Below, one piece after another: positions 23,133 through 36,369 of a stretch of 64,000 nt of DNA (position 1 is its first letter; each line of letters opens with the position of its first letter). Under the pieces are notes generated by a model. The model saw only the letters and a list, made by a program, of their open reading frames with translations. It made no database searches and had not been told where the DNA came from. Source of the stretch: Tamarix chinensis (lineage: Eukaryota > Streptophyta > Magnoliopsida > Caryophyllales > Tamaricaceae); NCBI GenBank assembly GCA_030549775.1, contig CM060175.1:109360688-109424687 (forward strand), in the 5' to 3' direction. A program made the position numbers and the translations under genes.

Positions 23133-25983
23133 AACACCGCTCAACGCACAACATCAAAAGGAGATCTATTTCCAAGGAATACATTGCTAATGGAGTATCA
23201 TCTATCTACCAACTAATGTACGGAAAACCGTAAGAGGATAATATGGCCACTCCTTCCATATGACCCGCAGGCACTGGATCCACCAGCTACAGCATAAACC
23301 TTTGCACACAGGGAGCGCAAGATGTTAACTGCTGCTGTTTTTGATCCCTGATGTTCCCTCACACACTGCGCTGCTGATAAAGAAGCAAGCACGCTTGTCC
23401 AACAATAATCGTCAATAATTCACAGGGTTAGCAAGCTTTTTACCAAAATTCAACCGGACAAAACCCATCACTCTCGATGCATCACATGTTCCCATTTTGC
23501 ACCCCAAGGTGCATAAAACCAGAAGAATTGCAAAGAAACATATACACCCTCCTAGATATTTCACCTAGATAAAGCCAAGGAACACACACACACATATTAT
23601 GTATATCAGCCCTGCTCCATAAAGAAACAAAGCAACAAGCAACCCATCATTCGCAGCACCTAAGGCTATATTATAAAATTAGACGTACAGACAGAAGACT
23701 AAAAGGTATAGGTTCGTTAATCTATTAGCGCAAGCATGTTCAAATCACATGAGATGAAAACTTATCGAAAGCATGTCTATTGTTCCCTTGGCAACATAAT
23801 TCACAGACCAACCTCAAGAGTCCGACCCTACACACTACACAGTTATTGAATATTCTTCTAAAACAGACATTTTAGCCATCTTCAAGAATCCCAAAAGAAA
23901 GACAGCAGATTTTCAACCATCATCAATGGAAACCAGAAAGAACATATCCAGGGCAAACATATTTATGAAATTTGGTCAACAGATAGAAAACACCCCATAA
24001 CCACAACACCCCAAACATCTCTGGCCCTCCAACTAGCTAAGCTGCTAAATTATGCAGCATGTGGCCCATTGAGGTGATGTTGTGCTTGGTGATCACCACA
24101 TACATGTGTTGATAAAAGAAATCCATCCCACCAGCCAAGAAGGCACTATTAACAAGTTAAGATTCTTTAACAAGTTAAGATTCTTGGACTTAAATACAAA
24201 GAAACTAGAAGGTGACTTCCACCAACCTCTGGAACCCTGGACCATTTTAATACTTCCACTTTTACCGAAATATTCTTAGCAAATAAAGCTTGATACACAT
24301 AGTCAGGCAAACAGACCATAGGTAATGGAAGCGAGATAGAGGGAAAGAAAAGAGGTGAATATGACGGGTGCAGGATTGCAAAGCCAACAGAGATGGAAAT
24401 CTACCAATACAAGTTTTGGTTATTTCACCTGCAACAGATAACCAGCAAAATGGAATTAAGCATATCAAATGATTATTTCAAATTTTTGTGGAGGTAAGGG
24501 GCAAGCAATAATATTATTCTAGTTGGAAAAGAGAACAACATTTATTCTCAGTGTGAAAGTGTTACTCAACATTACCCTCAAATACACAGCTGGACTCCTG
24601 CCGGATCAGGCCCCATATTGGAGGTTAGAATACAAATCCCAGAAGCACGCAAAATTTGAATACTTCCACAGTAAAAAAGAAAGATAGCATCACCCGTACA
24701 ACGTTGGTAGGAAACAAAAACATAGAACAGTGAATAGTCATAATATATCAAATTAAACGTAATAAAGATGAGTAGGAAACCAACAACTGATAAATGAGTG
24801 CAATTATAACATCATCAGAGGATGAGAAAATAGGGGGGCAAGTGGAGGAATTGTGATAAGCTGGGGTGAAGCCATCAGCATCATAAAAAAACATAGGACA
24901 AGATCCTACATAAAAAATGCTTAGTATCAAGAAAATTCAAAGAAGATACTCTATCATGAAGCTGGTGCAATAGAAGTTCAATCCCACGTCACTGCAAATG
25001 TCATAACAGCACAGCAAGGTTAAAGGGGTGAGTCTGAAACTTCCAACAAGTCATGGCAATAGGTAAGAAATCAGGTTCACAAGAGCCCCAAGTAACAGAC
25101 GCCTGGCAAAATATTACAATAATGACAATGAAGAAGTGTTAAAAATAAAAACAATATCATATATAAAAAAGATGAACTAGCAGGAAATATATCTCAATTA
25201 TATGATTCTTCCCATTTCAATTTTAACATTAAAGCATGAGCTAATGACAGAGCTGCCTCCCAACAATGAAAAGTAGAGAGTGTTGTCAAGCAGCAGGCGC
25301 CCGACTGCATAACAAGACTTCAGATGATTCAAGATACAGATGAGAAAGTTATGAATGTGAATGAGGTTAGCTAAAGAGTGCAGAGAATACCACGTAGTTG
25401 CATTGGTTCTCATAAATTATTAGATGTTTTGGCTAAGAACATAGTTACATACAAAGCAAGACAACGACCTCCAAATTTGCCATAGTCACTAGCTTGCTAG
25501 GACATTTAGGAACTAGGATAAACTAAAATAAACATTTAAGAGACTAAGAGTGAAAAACTAGACCACATCATTGAACTTGTTGCTTGCCCTAAGGATTTAT
25601 TTCAGGACAGGTGAATGGAGGTTAATGTAGATTAATGCACAGGTTAATAGAAAGTTGTTAGGTAGGTTATGAGGTTAATAGAGTTGAAGTATTAGAAATA
25701 GGATAAAAGTTTCCTCAACCCCCACCAACCTCCAAATTACATTGACAGGGTTGAAAATTTGCCTCAATTTCTGTCTTCTCACCTTGTAGTTTTTCAACCA
25801 AAACCAGGCTAATAGAGGAGAAATTATAATGTTAGTTCTTATGCTACTCAATCCTAACAGTGTGTATGTCGTACTATCTCTAAAATATTTGTTAATTTCC
25901 ATCCTGATCAAACAACTTTATCATGATCTGTGATATCATGATGTCTTATATTTTTTTAGATGCCTGAAAACATTGCTATAGAG

Positions 25984-26592
25984 CAGTGGTGGAGCCAAAG
26001 ATTTGGGTAGATGGTGTCACTATTTAGCATCAACTCGTTTGATAAATCATACATTAAATAAAAAAATATTAAAATAAAATAAATTTCATTGATATTTTTA
26101 AACAATTTAACATTTCATTTTAAATTACAATGAAAAGAAAATTTAATTATAAACCTTTTTAAAAACTTTCCAAAATAATTTTAAACCTGTTATGAAAATG
26201 CAGAACATAAACTTAAAATTTTTTAAAAAAACAACTAAAATACTAAATGAGTAGTCCAAACTAATAATAAAAAAGCATGAGAAAAAGAAAGAAAGAAAAA
26301 AAAAAGCGACTAAATTAAAGAAAAATGTAACCTTAACCAATACATTATCCTGGAAAGCTGGGCATCGAGTACACTACAAACATATCTTAAATTGATGTGA
26401 TAGTGTTTGACATAGCAAAATGAAAAATGGGGTGCACCACCAATGATTCGAATGCTGGTTTTTCATGAATTTCAATGGATGCAATGCCACTTAGCTATTG
26501 CTCTTAAATATCATTTTGGTGCCTTTTATGTTATTATACTGGGCGTCAGTGGTGTCCCGGGACACCATTGAAAAGTCTTGGCTCTGCCTCTG
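25984..26592. mobile_element. MITE-like element with GGAGCCA-type inverted ends
   Basis: The left end AGCAGTGGTGGAGCCAAAGA and the inverted right end AGCAGAGGCAGAGCCAAGAC form imperfect terminal repeats of about 20 bp, resembling the common plant CAGNGGCGGAGCCA-type transposon ends. The 600-bp interior is AT-rich with no intact ORF. Flanking octamers (CTATAGAG, CTTCGGGG) agree only weakly, so the target duplication is not established. Confidence 0.6.
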
Positions 26593-27004
26593 CTTCGGGG
26601 AGACAGTTTGGTGAATAACCTAATAAATCTTTGTACCAAAATCTCGACAATATTACACCTAACTTCAGACAATAAGCATCACCATAAATAAGGGAAAAAT
26701 ACTTCATATCACCTTCTTTCAGACACAAAGGTGACTTAAAATATCCATCTCTAAATTTAACTTCACCCTTGTGTATCAGCCCCCATCAGTTTGAGTTGCT
26801 GCATTCAGACCTCAACATAAAACCCACACTCAAATATCCTTAAATCACAGACCATTATCACAGGCTCTAAACTAGAGACTAACTGATTCTTTGTGATGAT
26901 GATGCACGACAATGATAAGAGAGAATGGCTGAAACATTAACAAGAAGCTTCACTAAAGATCCTTAAATGGCAAATATCAACAATGGGTCAGTGAACCGAC
27001 AGAC

Positions 27005-27082
27005 CTGCAGTTGTTTCAATCAGGGTGTGATTTTTCAACAATATAATGTAGCAGTGGGAAATAAAGAAGTAAAAGTTCTTAC
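27005..27082 (-). other. Probable 3'UTR intron of the SF1 gene
   Basis: On the minus strand CCTTTAG/GTAAGAAC stands 11 nt downstream of the TGA stop. A U-rich stretch of 78 nt then ends in ACTGCAG/GTCTG. Both sites are strong plant consensus matches and the length is typical of short plant introns. An intron this close after the stop codon would be a weak nonsense-mediated-decay trigger. I infer this from sequence only. Confidence 0.6.
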
Positions 27083-27093
27083 CTAAAGGATCA

Positions 27094-29514
27094 TCAATTC
27101 ATTTCTTGCACGAACTTCTCATACTCAGCATCGGGTCCTTGGTTCACCTCATCTGTAGAGGGAAGGGGCGGTGGTGCAGGATTCGAAGTCCAAGGTACAT
27201 TAGCCAAGTGTTGTGATTGATCTGAAGTAGCAGGAGGAGGAGGTGGTGGAACCATTCCATAATAGGTTGGATAACCCGATGAACCCAGTGAGTATGTAGG
27301 TGGGACACTTGGTGTCATCGGGGCCATAGAATTCCCGTAGATATTTGCAGTCGCAGGATGAACTGAAACGCCACTCCGGGCAGGCACTCCAGGTGGGTAA
27401 CTCTGCTGCCCGTCACTAATAGGCATATTTTGGGAGGAGGAGGCACTAGTAGGCATATGCCCAGCTGGTGGAGGTCCTGGAGGATACTGTAGACCATACG
27501 GTGGGGCAGGCTGGTTGTGGACAGAAGTATATCCCGGTGGTGGCGGAGGATAAGAGGGGTAAGGAGGGGGAAAAGGTGCTCCCCATGGCACCGGAGCACC
27601 ATAGCTTGGTGGAGGTGCACTAGCAAACGGACCGCCAGCAGCAAATTGCTGCGATGGATAAGTGCTCGCAGCTTGGTTTGTAGGAGTATATGTTGGCATA
27701 TTTGGAGCAAGAGGAGCAGGAGGCTGAGGTGGCTTTCCAGCAACTCTAACTGCAATTGTCCGCCCTTCCAGACGATAACCATTCATACCAGCAATAGCAG
27801 CATTAGCCTGTTCAACATTTGAATACTTCACAAAGCCATAACCTTTGCTCAGCTGAGTATTTCTATCCTTAATAACCTTGGCCATGACAATATCACCAAA
27901 GGGTGTGAACAACTGGATTAAACCATCATCCTCAAGAGTAGGCGGCAAATATCCAATGTACAAATTTGTTTCATCGTACTCCTTTGGTTTAATTGCATTT
28001 GACCCTAAGCCTGCAAGTCCAGCGCCAGCATTAGTCCCGCCCTGCCAAGGTGGATTACTTCCGGTGCTACCAGAACCCAGAGCTGGGATGGAAGAACTCT
28101 CCTTGGTCAGTGAATCAGGGACAGTGCCACCTAATTCTGCCAGAAAGTTTTGGTACTCGTCGTCCATCTTCTTTCCAGAGGGCTGTTTAACTGGACAATC
28201 AATAGTCGGGTGCCCTCCATCACCACATATTTTACAAACCACGTCACTCTTGAAAGTTGAATTACGAGCGGGACAAGCATATTGACGATGTCCAGGCTCA
28301 CCACACAACCGACAAAACTCCTCATCTCTAATGGTTCCATTCAGAGCAGCAAGTTCTCTCAGCTGCTGCCTCTTGTGTTCGTTCAGAACTTCGTCCACAG
28401 GGTGCAACAGCTTCTCAACCATTGCAGCCGCAGCATCCAAAGATTCCTGAGTATCTGCTTCAACCAAAACATGCAAATCCTCATTCTCTGATGGATCATA
28501 CTTCATATTTCCTTTCTGTTGTTGCATCCTCCCTTCCTTCACCGAACCCTTGCCTCGAATCACAATCTTAGCCCCAGTCTCTTTCTCCATTCTCTTCTGG
28601 GTGTTGCCTCTCGGCCCAATAATCAGACCAATAAAATTGTAGCCAGGGAAATCCTTCTGAGGTATGTAGAGCTTCTTGTAAAGCTTGGGTGGCCTGTAAT
28701 CAGCTGGAGGTTTGTATGCAGGATTCTTTTTTATGATCTGAGCTATAATTTCCTGTCTCTCTGTATTCAGTTTCTCACGAGAACGAAACTCCCTTGTATT
28801 AACCCTAATACCCATACTGTCATAAACCGGTTCGGGAGAAGGAGATCTTTGACCTTCAGGTCTATCATCTAAGGGCAAACCAGACTGCAATTTCCTAGTA
28901 ATCTCAAGTAACCTGGCATTAAGAGCTTGAATTTCAGGATCAAATTCAATACCTGCCATGAAACTCGGTAGCTCAATCACGGGCTTGGGTTCATCAGCCC
29001 ACCGCGACTTCCTCTTCTTCCCACCAGTTCCGGTTCCATCACCAGCGTCTCCTCCATTCTCCTTATTATCCGAATCATTATCTGTATCCCACCGGCTCCT
29101 TCGCTTCCGCCTAACTGCTGTTGTCTCCTCTTCTCCGCCCGACTGATCCTTATCATTACAACTACGAGTGGTTCCAGGATTCTCAGACAGCAAGGGCTTC
29201 TGAATAATCTCACTGTTTGGCATAGTAGAACCACTCTCGGAGTTCCCCACATGTCCATTCAGTGACGTCTGCTGGGATATATTAATATTATGAACGCTCA
29301 GGCCATCGGCGTGGTTATGAGTCTGCGCGGCGCTAGGGTTTTCGTGAGAGTTCTGATAGTCAGAGTAATTTAGATTTTGCTGCGACGGATTGAGATCAGA
29401 AGAGGTGAGAGTTTGAGCATGGTTTTGTGAGAATGAATTTTCTGGAGTTTGTTGGGAAGAAGAAATTGGATTGTAGGAAGATAGGACTTGAGCTTCGGAT
29501 TGTGCTGAATCCAT
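27094..29514 (-). CDS. SF1: Splicing factor SF1 / branch-point-binding protein, intron-free CDS
   Basis: Predicted nuclear pre-mRNA splicing factor that recognises the branch-point sequence during early spliceosome assembly, in contact with U2AF65. The CDS is a single 806-aa frame. Domains: a low-complexity Gln/Ser/Asn N-terminus (1-130); two U2AF-ligand-type motifs, RRSRWD (138-143) and KSRWAD (169-174); the SF1 helix-hairpin region with an SPSP motif (about 187-260); a KH/QUA2 domain with the GPRG loop at 300-303 (about 283-385); two CX2CX4HX4C zinc knuckles (401-414 and 427-440); an RRM with RNP2 LYIGYL (518-523) and RNP1 KGYGFVKY (557-564); and a long Pro/Gly/Tyr-rich C-terminus. The C-terminal RRM is the plant form of SF1. 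The start was chosen as the first Met of the open frame. All motifs are intact. Confidence 0.95.
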   Translation of the reverse strand: MDSAQSEAQVLSSYNPISSSQQTPENSFSQNHAQTLTSSDLNPSQQNLNYSDYQNSHENPSAAQTHNHADGLSVHNINISQQTSLNGHVGNSESGSTMPNSEIIQKPLLSENPGTTRSCNDKDQSGGEEETTAVRRKRRSRWDTDNDSDNKENGGDAGDGTGTGGKKRKSRWADEPKPVIELPSFMAGIEFDPEIQALNARLLEITRKLQSGLPLDDRPEGQRSPSPEPVYDSMGIRVNTREFRSREKLNTERQEIIAQIIKKNPAYKPPADYRPPKLYKKLYIPQKDFPGYNFIGLIIGPRGNTQKRMEKETGAKIVIRGKGSVKEGRMQQQKGNMKYDPSENEDLHVLVEADTQESLDAAAAMVEKLLHPVDEVLNEHKRQQLRELAALNGTIRDEEFCRLCGEPGHRQYACPARNSTFKSDVVCKICGDGGHPTIDCPVKQPSGKKMDDEYQNFLAELGGTVPDSLTKESSSIPALGSGSTGSNPPWQGGTNAGAGLAGLGSNAIKPKEYDETNLYIGYLPPTLEDDGLIQLFTPFGDIVMAKVIKDRNTQLSKGYGFVKYSNVEQANAAIAGMNGYRLEGRTIAVRVAGKPPQPPAPLAPNMPTYTPTNQAASTYPSQQFAAGGPFASAPPPSYGAPVPWGAPFPPPYPSYPPPPPGYTSVHNQPAPPYGLQYPPGPPPAGHMPTSASSSQNMPISDGQQSYPPGVPARSGVSVHPATANIYGNSMAPMTPSVPPTYSLGSSGYPTYYGMVPPPPPPATSDQSQHLANVPWTSNPAPPPLPSTDEVNQGPDAEYEKFVQEMN

Positions 29515-29911
29515 TGAAACCAGGAAAAGGAGGATGAAGAAAGATGAAATTTTGTGGAGGGCAGATACTCTTTGTTTTCTGGCTGCGATACTTATTCGTC
29601 AACGAATTCAGATCTCTCGCCTCTTCCCTTGCGGTTGGCATCAGCTGCTTTGCATTTGGAGAATTAATTCAAAACAGCCAGGGCGGATGACAACGTAAGA
29701 CATTAGTCGATGACGGTGGAGGGCTTGGCAGTTGGCACCGCCGGACCTTCTACGACTATGCTTACAAATTACTCACTTCCGTTACCCTTAAATGGCTTGT
29801 ACGATAGCCCTGAATTAAGGTGTTTTCATATAATAATAATAATAGTAATAATAAACAATTATCCAGTATTAAATATAAATAAAAAATCTCAGCTTTGATT
29901 TTTTTTCTCTT
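29515..29911. other. Upstream region of SF1 (5'UTR/promoter)
   Basis: The sequence next to the SF1 start is richer in C/T-type leader sequence on the minus strand and has no convincing TATA box. The + strand ORF at 29710-29898 has no recognisable domain. SF1 and the region to its right share this short spacer before AT-rich repeats begin. Confidence 0.4.
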
Positions 29912-30850
29912 TAGTATATAGCATTCTACTCTTCGTTTAAAAATTTAAAACTAAATTATATTTAGTTTGAGTTATATATATATATCTCAATTTTTCTTTA
30001 AAAATATGCATCTATATTGATATATTTTTTATGTAAAAAATTATTATGTATAACATGATGATAATATTCATTATTGGGTCCATAACTAGGCTCATAACAT
30101 AGAATAAATAAGTTCATGATATATAACATATATGTTCATATATTTATTGCACATAAATAATTTAGATACTAAACCTATAAGGTTTGTTGAAAGAACTTAT
30201 ATGATTTTATAAAATGAACATGAATATTTAATCACTTAACCTAAATAAATACAATAATGAATATAAATGAATTAAATGATGAACCTAATAAAAGTTCTAT
30301 CTACCATAACATTATTTGTGTAAGTATAAATATGAAAGTTCACCTTTCATTTTCTCTCTCTCTCTCTCTAGTGTATAGTGGTCCCCTTTTGTTTAAAAAT
30401 TTTAAACTAAAGTATCATTAATTTGTCTTATTAAAATAATAATAAAATATTATATACTTTTTTTCTATATAAGTAGACATCCATATTGATATATTTTTGA
30501 TATATAATAGTTATTATGTATAACATCGTGGTAATATTTATAATTAGCTTCATAGCATACAATATATAGGTTTATAACAAATGACATCTATGTTCATGAT
30601 ATATAACATATATATTCATATATTTGTTGATTATATATGATTGAGGTGCTGAACCTATAAGGTTTGCCGAATAAAACTATAAGATTTTAACCTATAATAG
30701 ATGAGAGGGAGATTCTAGTGAACATAAAATAGTTCATATAATGAGCATACATGTTTTATAGGCTAAACATAAAATAAAAATATTTTGAACATAAACGACA
30801 ATAAATACAGAACCTAAACATTTTGTTAGTTGAACCTAAATAGTTTAGAT
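29912..30850. repeat. Degenerate direct duplication, unit about 430-450 bp
   Basis: Two copies, about 29912-30350 and 30365-30850, share the order TCTCT..TAGTGTATAG, GTTTAAAAATTT(T)AAACTAA, CATATTGATATATTTTT, TTATTATGTATAACAT, TTCATGATATATAACATATAT and AACCTATAAGGTTTG. They are diverged and AT-rich. Similar phrases (GATGAACCTAA, GGGCTAAACAT) recur to about 31300. No ORF was recognised. Confidence 0.65.
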
Positions 30851-31501
30851 GATGAACCTAAATATTTTATGGGCTAAACATAATATATATAGAGAGAGAG
30901 TAGTAACATATTCAACATTTATTGCGAATAAAAGACCATTTGATACCGAAGTCTTTATTTTGTTTTCCGATCAACAAATATACATATAATAATCTGCCTT
31001 GAGTTTTGCTTAGCTAGACAAAGACATGTACAGATTCAATTACACGTGTAAAGCATCCAATTTGTTTTTCATCGGGAGAAAGAATATTAAGTACCTTGAT
31101 GCTCACTACTAAAATTACTTGCTTCCTTTTTGGTGTTCAATATATATATATATTGGGAAATTTTTAAGTGGTGGAAGAAAAGGAACTAAATGATGAACCT
31201 AATTGCTTTATCATATGGACCTATATCTTAGATGCTAATAAAACTAAATTTGTTGAGGACTTAACCTAAACTATAATATATTCATAAACCTAAATCAATT
31301 TGGAGCCCGCTCATTCTTCAACAAACATCTCTTTTTCATCTTATAATTAAATGTTTTCATAATAATCTTTCTCAATTAGTTCGATCTTCTTTAATTATAG
31401 TGTTGGTTTTATATCTTCATAATAATCTTTCCTGATTAGTTAGAGTATCTTTATTTATTTGTTTTTTTAGAAACTTTTCAAAGAGTGGGAGAAGAAGGAA
31501 C
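30851..31501. other. AT-rich sequence left of the right-hand LTR block
   Basis: No gene was seen. The segment at about 31312-31345 (ATTCTTCAACAAACATCTCT) resembles 44550-44575 (ATTCTTCAATAAATATCTCT) on the other side of the 13-kb nested block, which suggests an older repeat interrupted by or copied around it. Confidence 0.4.
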
Positions 31502-31799
31502 TTTAATACCCTAAAATTTTAAAATCTAAAATTTAATATTTAACCCCTTGTTTGGAATAATTTAATCTTAAATTATTAATTTAATTATTTTGTGGACATT
31601 TGATTATAAAAATAGATAGAATTATTTAATAAATTAATATAAATATTTTATTAATTTATTATACTCTTTTTATTTAAATAAATCCCAAAACCCTTAATTT
31701 TATCAAAATATTTTTCTTAAATTAATACCTTGAGTTTTGGATAAATTAATTTAATAATTTTTTCATTAGCCTAATTTCTAATCTTAACTCTAAAAATAA

Positions 31800-32930
31800 T
31801 TTTATTTTTCTTTTTCTCCTTTTCCTTTTTCCTTTTTCCCTTTTCTTTTTCCTTCCTTTTCTTTATTTACATTCTTTTTTCCTTTGGGCCAGCCCGACCT
31901 CCTTCCTCCTTTTCTTCCTCCTTCCCCGCTGGGCTAGCCCAACACGTCACACCCCCCTTCCCTCTTTTTTCCTTCCTTTTCTTCTCCTTTGGGCTAGCCC
32001 AACTCCCTCTTATTCTTTTTGCTTTCTTCCTTGGGCAAGCCGATCTTCCTACCCACTCTTCTCCCTTCCTTCTTCTCCCCTGCAATGTCTAACCAAACAC
32101 ACCCCCCGCCTGCCCCTCGCATACCCTTGCAACCTCCAGCCATCCTACCCCTGCAACCAGGTGCATCCCCCTCTCTACATCCATTTCCTTTCTATTTTAG
32201 GCCATGCACACACCCCTGCTTCCTTCCCTACATGCCCTTTTATTTCCATCTTCTTCCTCTCCCTACCACCCCATGCTATGGCAGCCTGTACCCACCTAAC
32301 CTCCTGCACCACATGCCTCTCTCTCCTTCCCTCCTTTCCTTTCCCTCTGCCTCATTTCTTCTTCCCTAAGCTCTCCCCTTTCCTGCCCGATCCCTCTTTC
32401 TCTTTTCTCCCCTGTTTTCATGCACCGCCCCATCTCCACCGCCCAACTGGACACCACACCAATTCTCCTGCCCCTCCTACTTCCTCCCTACACCACCCCA
32501 AGTAGGCACCGCACACCACCTGCAACCTACTCACCTTCCTTTTTTCTTCTTCTCCTCTTGACCACCTTCCTGCACTACCACCTTGCTCTGCCCCTCTCCC
32601 CTCTTTCATCACTACCGAAACCACCTAACACCACCCCAACACCCACCTGCCTCACCCTACCCGAACTCCCCCTACATCCCCTCTTTTTCTCCTCTTTCTT
32701 TTCCTTTCTTCCTCTTTTCCCTCCCTTCTCTACACCTTCCTTATCACAGTCGACGCTGCCATCTCCGCCACCCTGAGCCGCCACATTATGACCCCCAGCC
32801 ACCACCTATACCTTACCTCACTCCTGCACCCAACATCCGACCCTAACTTCCCCCATCATCCCCTCAACCCCCTTTCCTGAGCACCCTTTGTCCATTCTCC
32901 ATTTTCACTCCTCCCCCTCATCCTACCTAT
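31800..32930. repeat. Pyrimidine-rich GC block of E0'
   Basis: The + strand is a C/T tract like 625-1900, with the GGGC(C/T)AGCCCAA phrase repeated three times near 31885-32000. Pro/Ser/Leu-rich ORFs here are compositional. Confidence 0.7.
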
Positions 32931-32935
32931 ATGGT

Positions 32936-32965
32936 ATACTCACGCTGCTCATGCAATGTGAGTAT
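32936..32965. other. Hairpin of the E element (copy E0')
   Basis: ATACTCAC at 32936-32943 and GTGAGTAT at 32958-32965 form perfect 8-bp arms. The inner part is less well paired than in E0. The outermost pairs differ from E0 on both arms. Confidence 0.75.
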
Positions 32966-34554
32966 GCTACTTAAGATTGAGGTTATTTAACTAATTTGGA
33001 GGTATAATATAGTTTAGTAATAATATTTATTTAATAAGCATTTTTGATAAAAAAAATCATTCTTTTAATTATCTACTAATAATATGTTACTTGTGACATT
33101 ATTTTTAGGTAAAATTTTTGCTAATCGAAGCTTAAGCGTTAAACTGGGATACTGGTAAAGTTTGATTTTTGCCAGAAATAAGGTAACGGTTATACCCCAT
33201 TAAAATGTATGGATTAACATATGTTTGCACATTAGGGTTCTTGCATGTGTTTTGTGTGGATATGTTATGTTACTAATCATCTTATGATTGTTAATGTTAT
33301 ATTGAAAAATAGGAAGAAAAGCATGCTATCTTGTGTGCGATGTGATATGTGTGAAAAGGGAGATTAAGAAAGGTGTTGATGTTAATAATGGATGTTATTT
33401 ATATATACATGCCATGCTAAGTAAATATAGACACTTGTAGTATAAATAATACTATTATGAGTCCTAGGGTTAATTTAGTAATTTGGACATATTATGATGT
33501 CTAAACCTAAACGGGTTATCTAATATGTTACATATGATGTTAAAAGTGGATATGGAAGTTCGGTGGAGTATAAAAATAAATATTAGTAGAAATATCTATA
33601 TTTTATGGCCTGGTAGTAATTTGGTAATTTTCATTTATGGTATTAATTATCTTAATGAAAATGTATGTTAAGTGTTGTGGGATGTGGAAAATGAGGATAG
33701 GAGTTTGTAGTACTAAAAATACTTGTTTTATCATGAAAATGATATTTTATGTTTTAGGGGCATTTTAGTAATTTTACATGTTCAAAGGGAGTGGCCTAAA
33801 TAAATGTGCATGGTAGGTGATAATGAGTGCTATGAATAATAATAAGGGTTTTGTTGTGTTAAATGATGCAGGTGAGTCATGAATATTAATATTTTATGTG
33901 CTAGGAATATTTTAGTAAGTTTACATGTAAAGTGAAGGTTACTTAAATAAATATGCATGATAGGTAATAGTTGGTGCTAAGAATAATAATAAGGGTTTCG
34001 TAGTGTTAATAAAGTATGTGGGGGCATGATCATTAATAATAAATGACCTAGGGGTGTTTTAGTAATTTTACTTATGATTTTTAAAAATTATTTAATAAAT
34101 TAAAATAAATATTTTATTATTTTATCACACTCTTTTTATTTAAATAATTTTTCAAACCCATATTTTACTAAAATTATCCTCTTAAATTTTAAATAAATTA
34201 TTTTATTAAAATAATCTATCAATCTAAATAATTAATTACCCAAATTTGAAAATTATTTTTATGTTTATTTTCCCCCCTTTTCCTTTTTCCTTCATTTTCT
34301 TTTCCTCCTTTCTCCTTTCCTTCCTCCTTAGGTTGCCCAACTTGCGTCTTCCTTTCATCCTCCATTGGGCCGCTGGCCCTCTCCCATCTAGCCCTTCTCT
34401 CCCCCTTCCCTTCTTTCTTTTCCTTCTTTCTTCCCCTTAGTTATGCCAGCCCAACAATGTAACACCCCCAAAATTCACTACTGAAAAATTTTATTTTATT
34501 AAAAGATTAGTGAAAGCAAAATAACAAACTATGAATTTTGGGGATATTGCCGCC

Positions 34555-34602
34555 ACACTTAGTACCAGATCGGTTCATTCATACCATTCCAGTACCAAGT
34601 GC
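34555..34602. other. Conserved head inverted repeat (E1 copy)
   Basis: ACACTTAGTACCAG at 34555-34568 and CCAGTACCAAGTGC at 34589-34602. Confidence 0.75.
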
Positions 34603-35104
34603 TAAGGCTAAAAAAAATGAAATACCATCTACAAGAAATTCAACATACTTAAATCAAAGTAGTGTATCAAATCATTTACAAGAATAAAATCCACCGGTGG
34701 TGGTTACATTAACAACATTTATATTAAAACCAGGAATTTAAAAGAGAAGGAGAAAAACCATAATAATTCCGGATAATTCCTTACTCTCTTTCCCGTTGCC
34801 CACTTGAGTAGCACCTGAAAAGACCTGTAAGGAACACTTCCCATTGAATAGGCAGGGGCCCCACAAGTGGTACCCTTCAGTACTATGGTATTGAGTAACC
34901 CTTTAATACCACACTTAAAAACAGGCTCGCAATGCAACACATAATGCAAGCTATATACATATGTAATGAGATGTGCATACATAACAATCACATATATAAC
35001 AAGGCTGCCACATATCAACGAGTTATAAAGTACGATCGATACTTTTGGGCCTTAAGCCACTAGTCCATCATTATTCAATCATCTCTCTGGTTATATCCAA
35101 GTGA

Positions 35105-35500
35105 GTGCGGGAACCTCACTATTATCGCCAGTGGACTTGAATACATACAGGGTAGAATGCTCCTGACCATTATTATTGCCAGTGGATCGGTCTCCAGGGT
35201 AGAACACTCCTGGCCACTATTATTCGCCGGTGGACTGGTCTAGCCCCGACTCACAAGGTGTTCCACTATAAGTAATTAATACCTTTCCATAATTTATTCA
35301 CATCCAATGCTTGTTTTATTGAGCTCGGGACCCCCACTATTTTAGTCGGTGGACCGGGATATATATAATCATCATCCAGGGCAAAACGCTCCTGGGCCAC
35401 TATTATATCCGGTGGATCGGTACTCAATATCACTTGCCAGAGAAACACGCTCCTGGGCCACTTTTATAACCGATGGATCAATACTCAATATCATAAGTCA
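35105..35500 (+). repeat. CCGG-box array of E1
   Basis: Six or more units of CACTATTAT..CCGGTGGACTGG / GGGCAAAACGCTCCTGG with the same spacers as in E2. Confidence 0.85.
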
Positions 35501-36369
35501 ACTAGGCTCGGCTCATTAATCTTTCACTTTCATAATTAGTATTTGTCCTTTCTTTAATCAGCACAACAATTCTATTTATCTGCCTCGGACGGGAGATCAA
35601 GAACCCGGGACACAAAGGTACACCGTTCGTACTGGTGCATACAAGCTACTCAGTACCCTTCAACCACGAACCCAGGGATGCAAAGGTACCCTGGTTGTAC
35701 TGGTGCATAAAGCTACTCAGTACCCTACCGATAAGGACACCTAATCCATAAGTATGCATACCCCCTAACTAGGTCCGTAGAGCTAGATAGAGTAAGATAT
35801 AAGGCCTGGCTGGGGCACAAAGGCACACCAACAAATACCAGAATAATCATGGGCTATACCACGTCTTTAGGGTAGCGACCCCTAAAGAGCCACCATTCCC
35901 GATCTCAAGGTCTTTCACTTTAAGTATTAGTGTCTTAATTAGAGTGATCACAAAAAGTACAATAATCAGATACTTATTCACTTTCAATTGTTCTGATATC
36001 ATTAGTTATTTCTTATTCAGACGGTTATCCAAGAATACATAGAGAAATCATTAAGGCCATCATAATCTCATCTAATTCCGGATTAGGATTCGTTCTCGTG
36101 ATACTTACTAATTATCAAATACTCTTACCTTACTAATCAGCATTATTTGAATCATATTATGAAATTCCACAATCACAACGACATGTTAGGTACAAATTAC
36201 TTATTTAACCCCTTACTTATATAATTGCTAAGTCATCATTTTCTTACTTGACAAATTACCCTATTACCCTTCATGTTGCATAATTACTAAATTACCCCTT
36301 ATCCGGTTTAGGTTACCAAGTTATTTCCTATGCTTTTTAGATCACTATTCACCCCTCATAATTGCTACA

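Larger units (their letters stand above)
22780..27004. other. Non-coding region between convergent GT47 and SF1; may include SF1 3'UTR exons and introns
   Basis: No protein gene was recognised. Composition is more balanced than in the repeat blocks, particularly at 22780-24500. A good splice donor just after the SF1 stop shows that the SF1 transcript probably extends into this region on the minus strand. Local features are a G13 run at 23120-23132 and a MITE-like insertion at 25984-26592. Exon limits of any UTR cannot be fixed by reading. Confidence 0.45.

Noticed and set aside
27315..27782. Other-frame ORFs inside SF1 (also 27517-27822, 27878-28285)
   Set aside because: Shadows of the 806-aa frame, which carries all recognisable domains.
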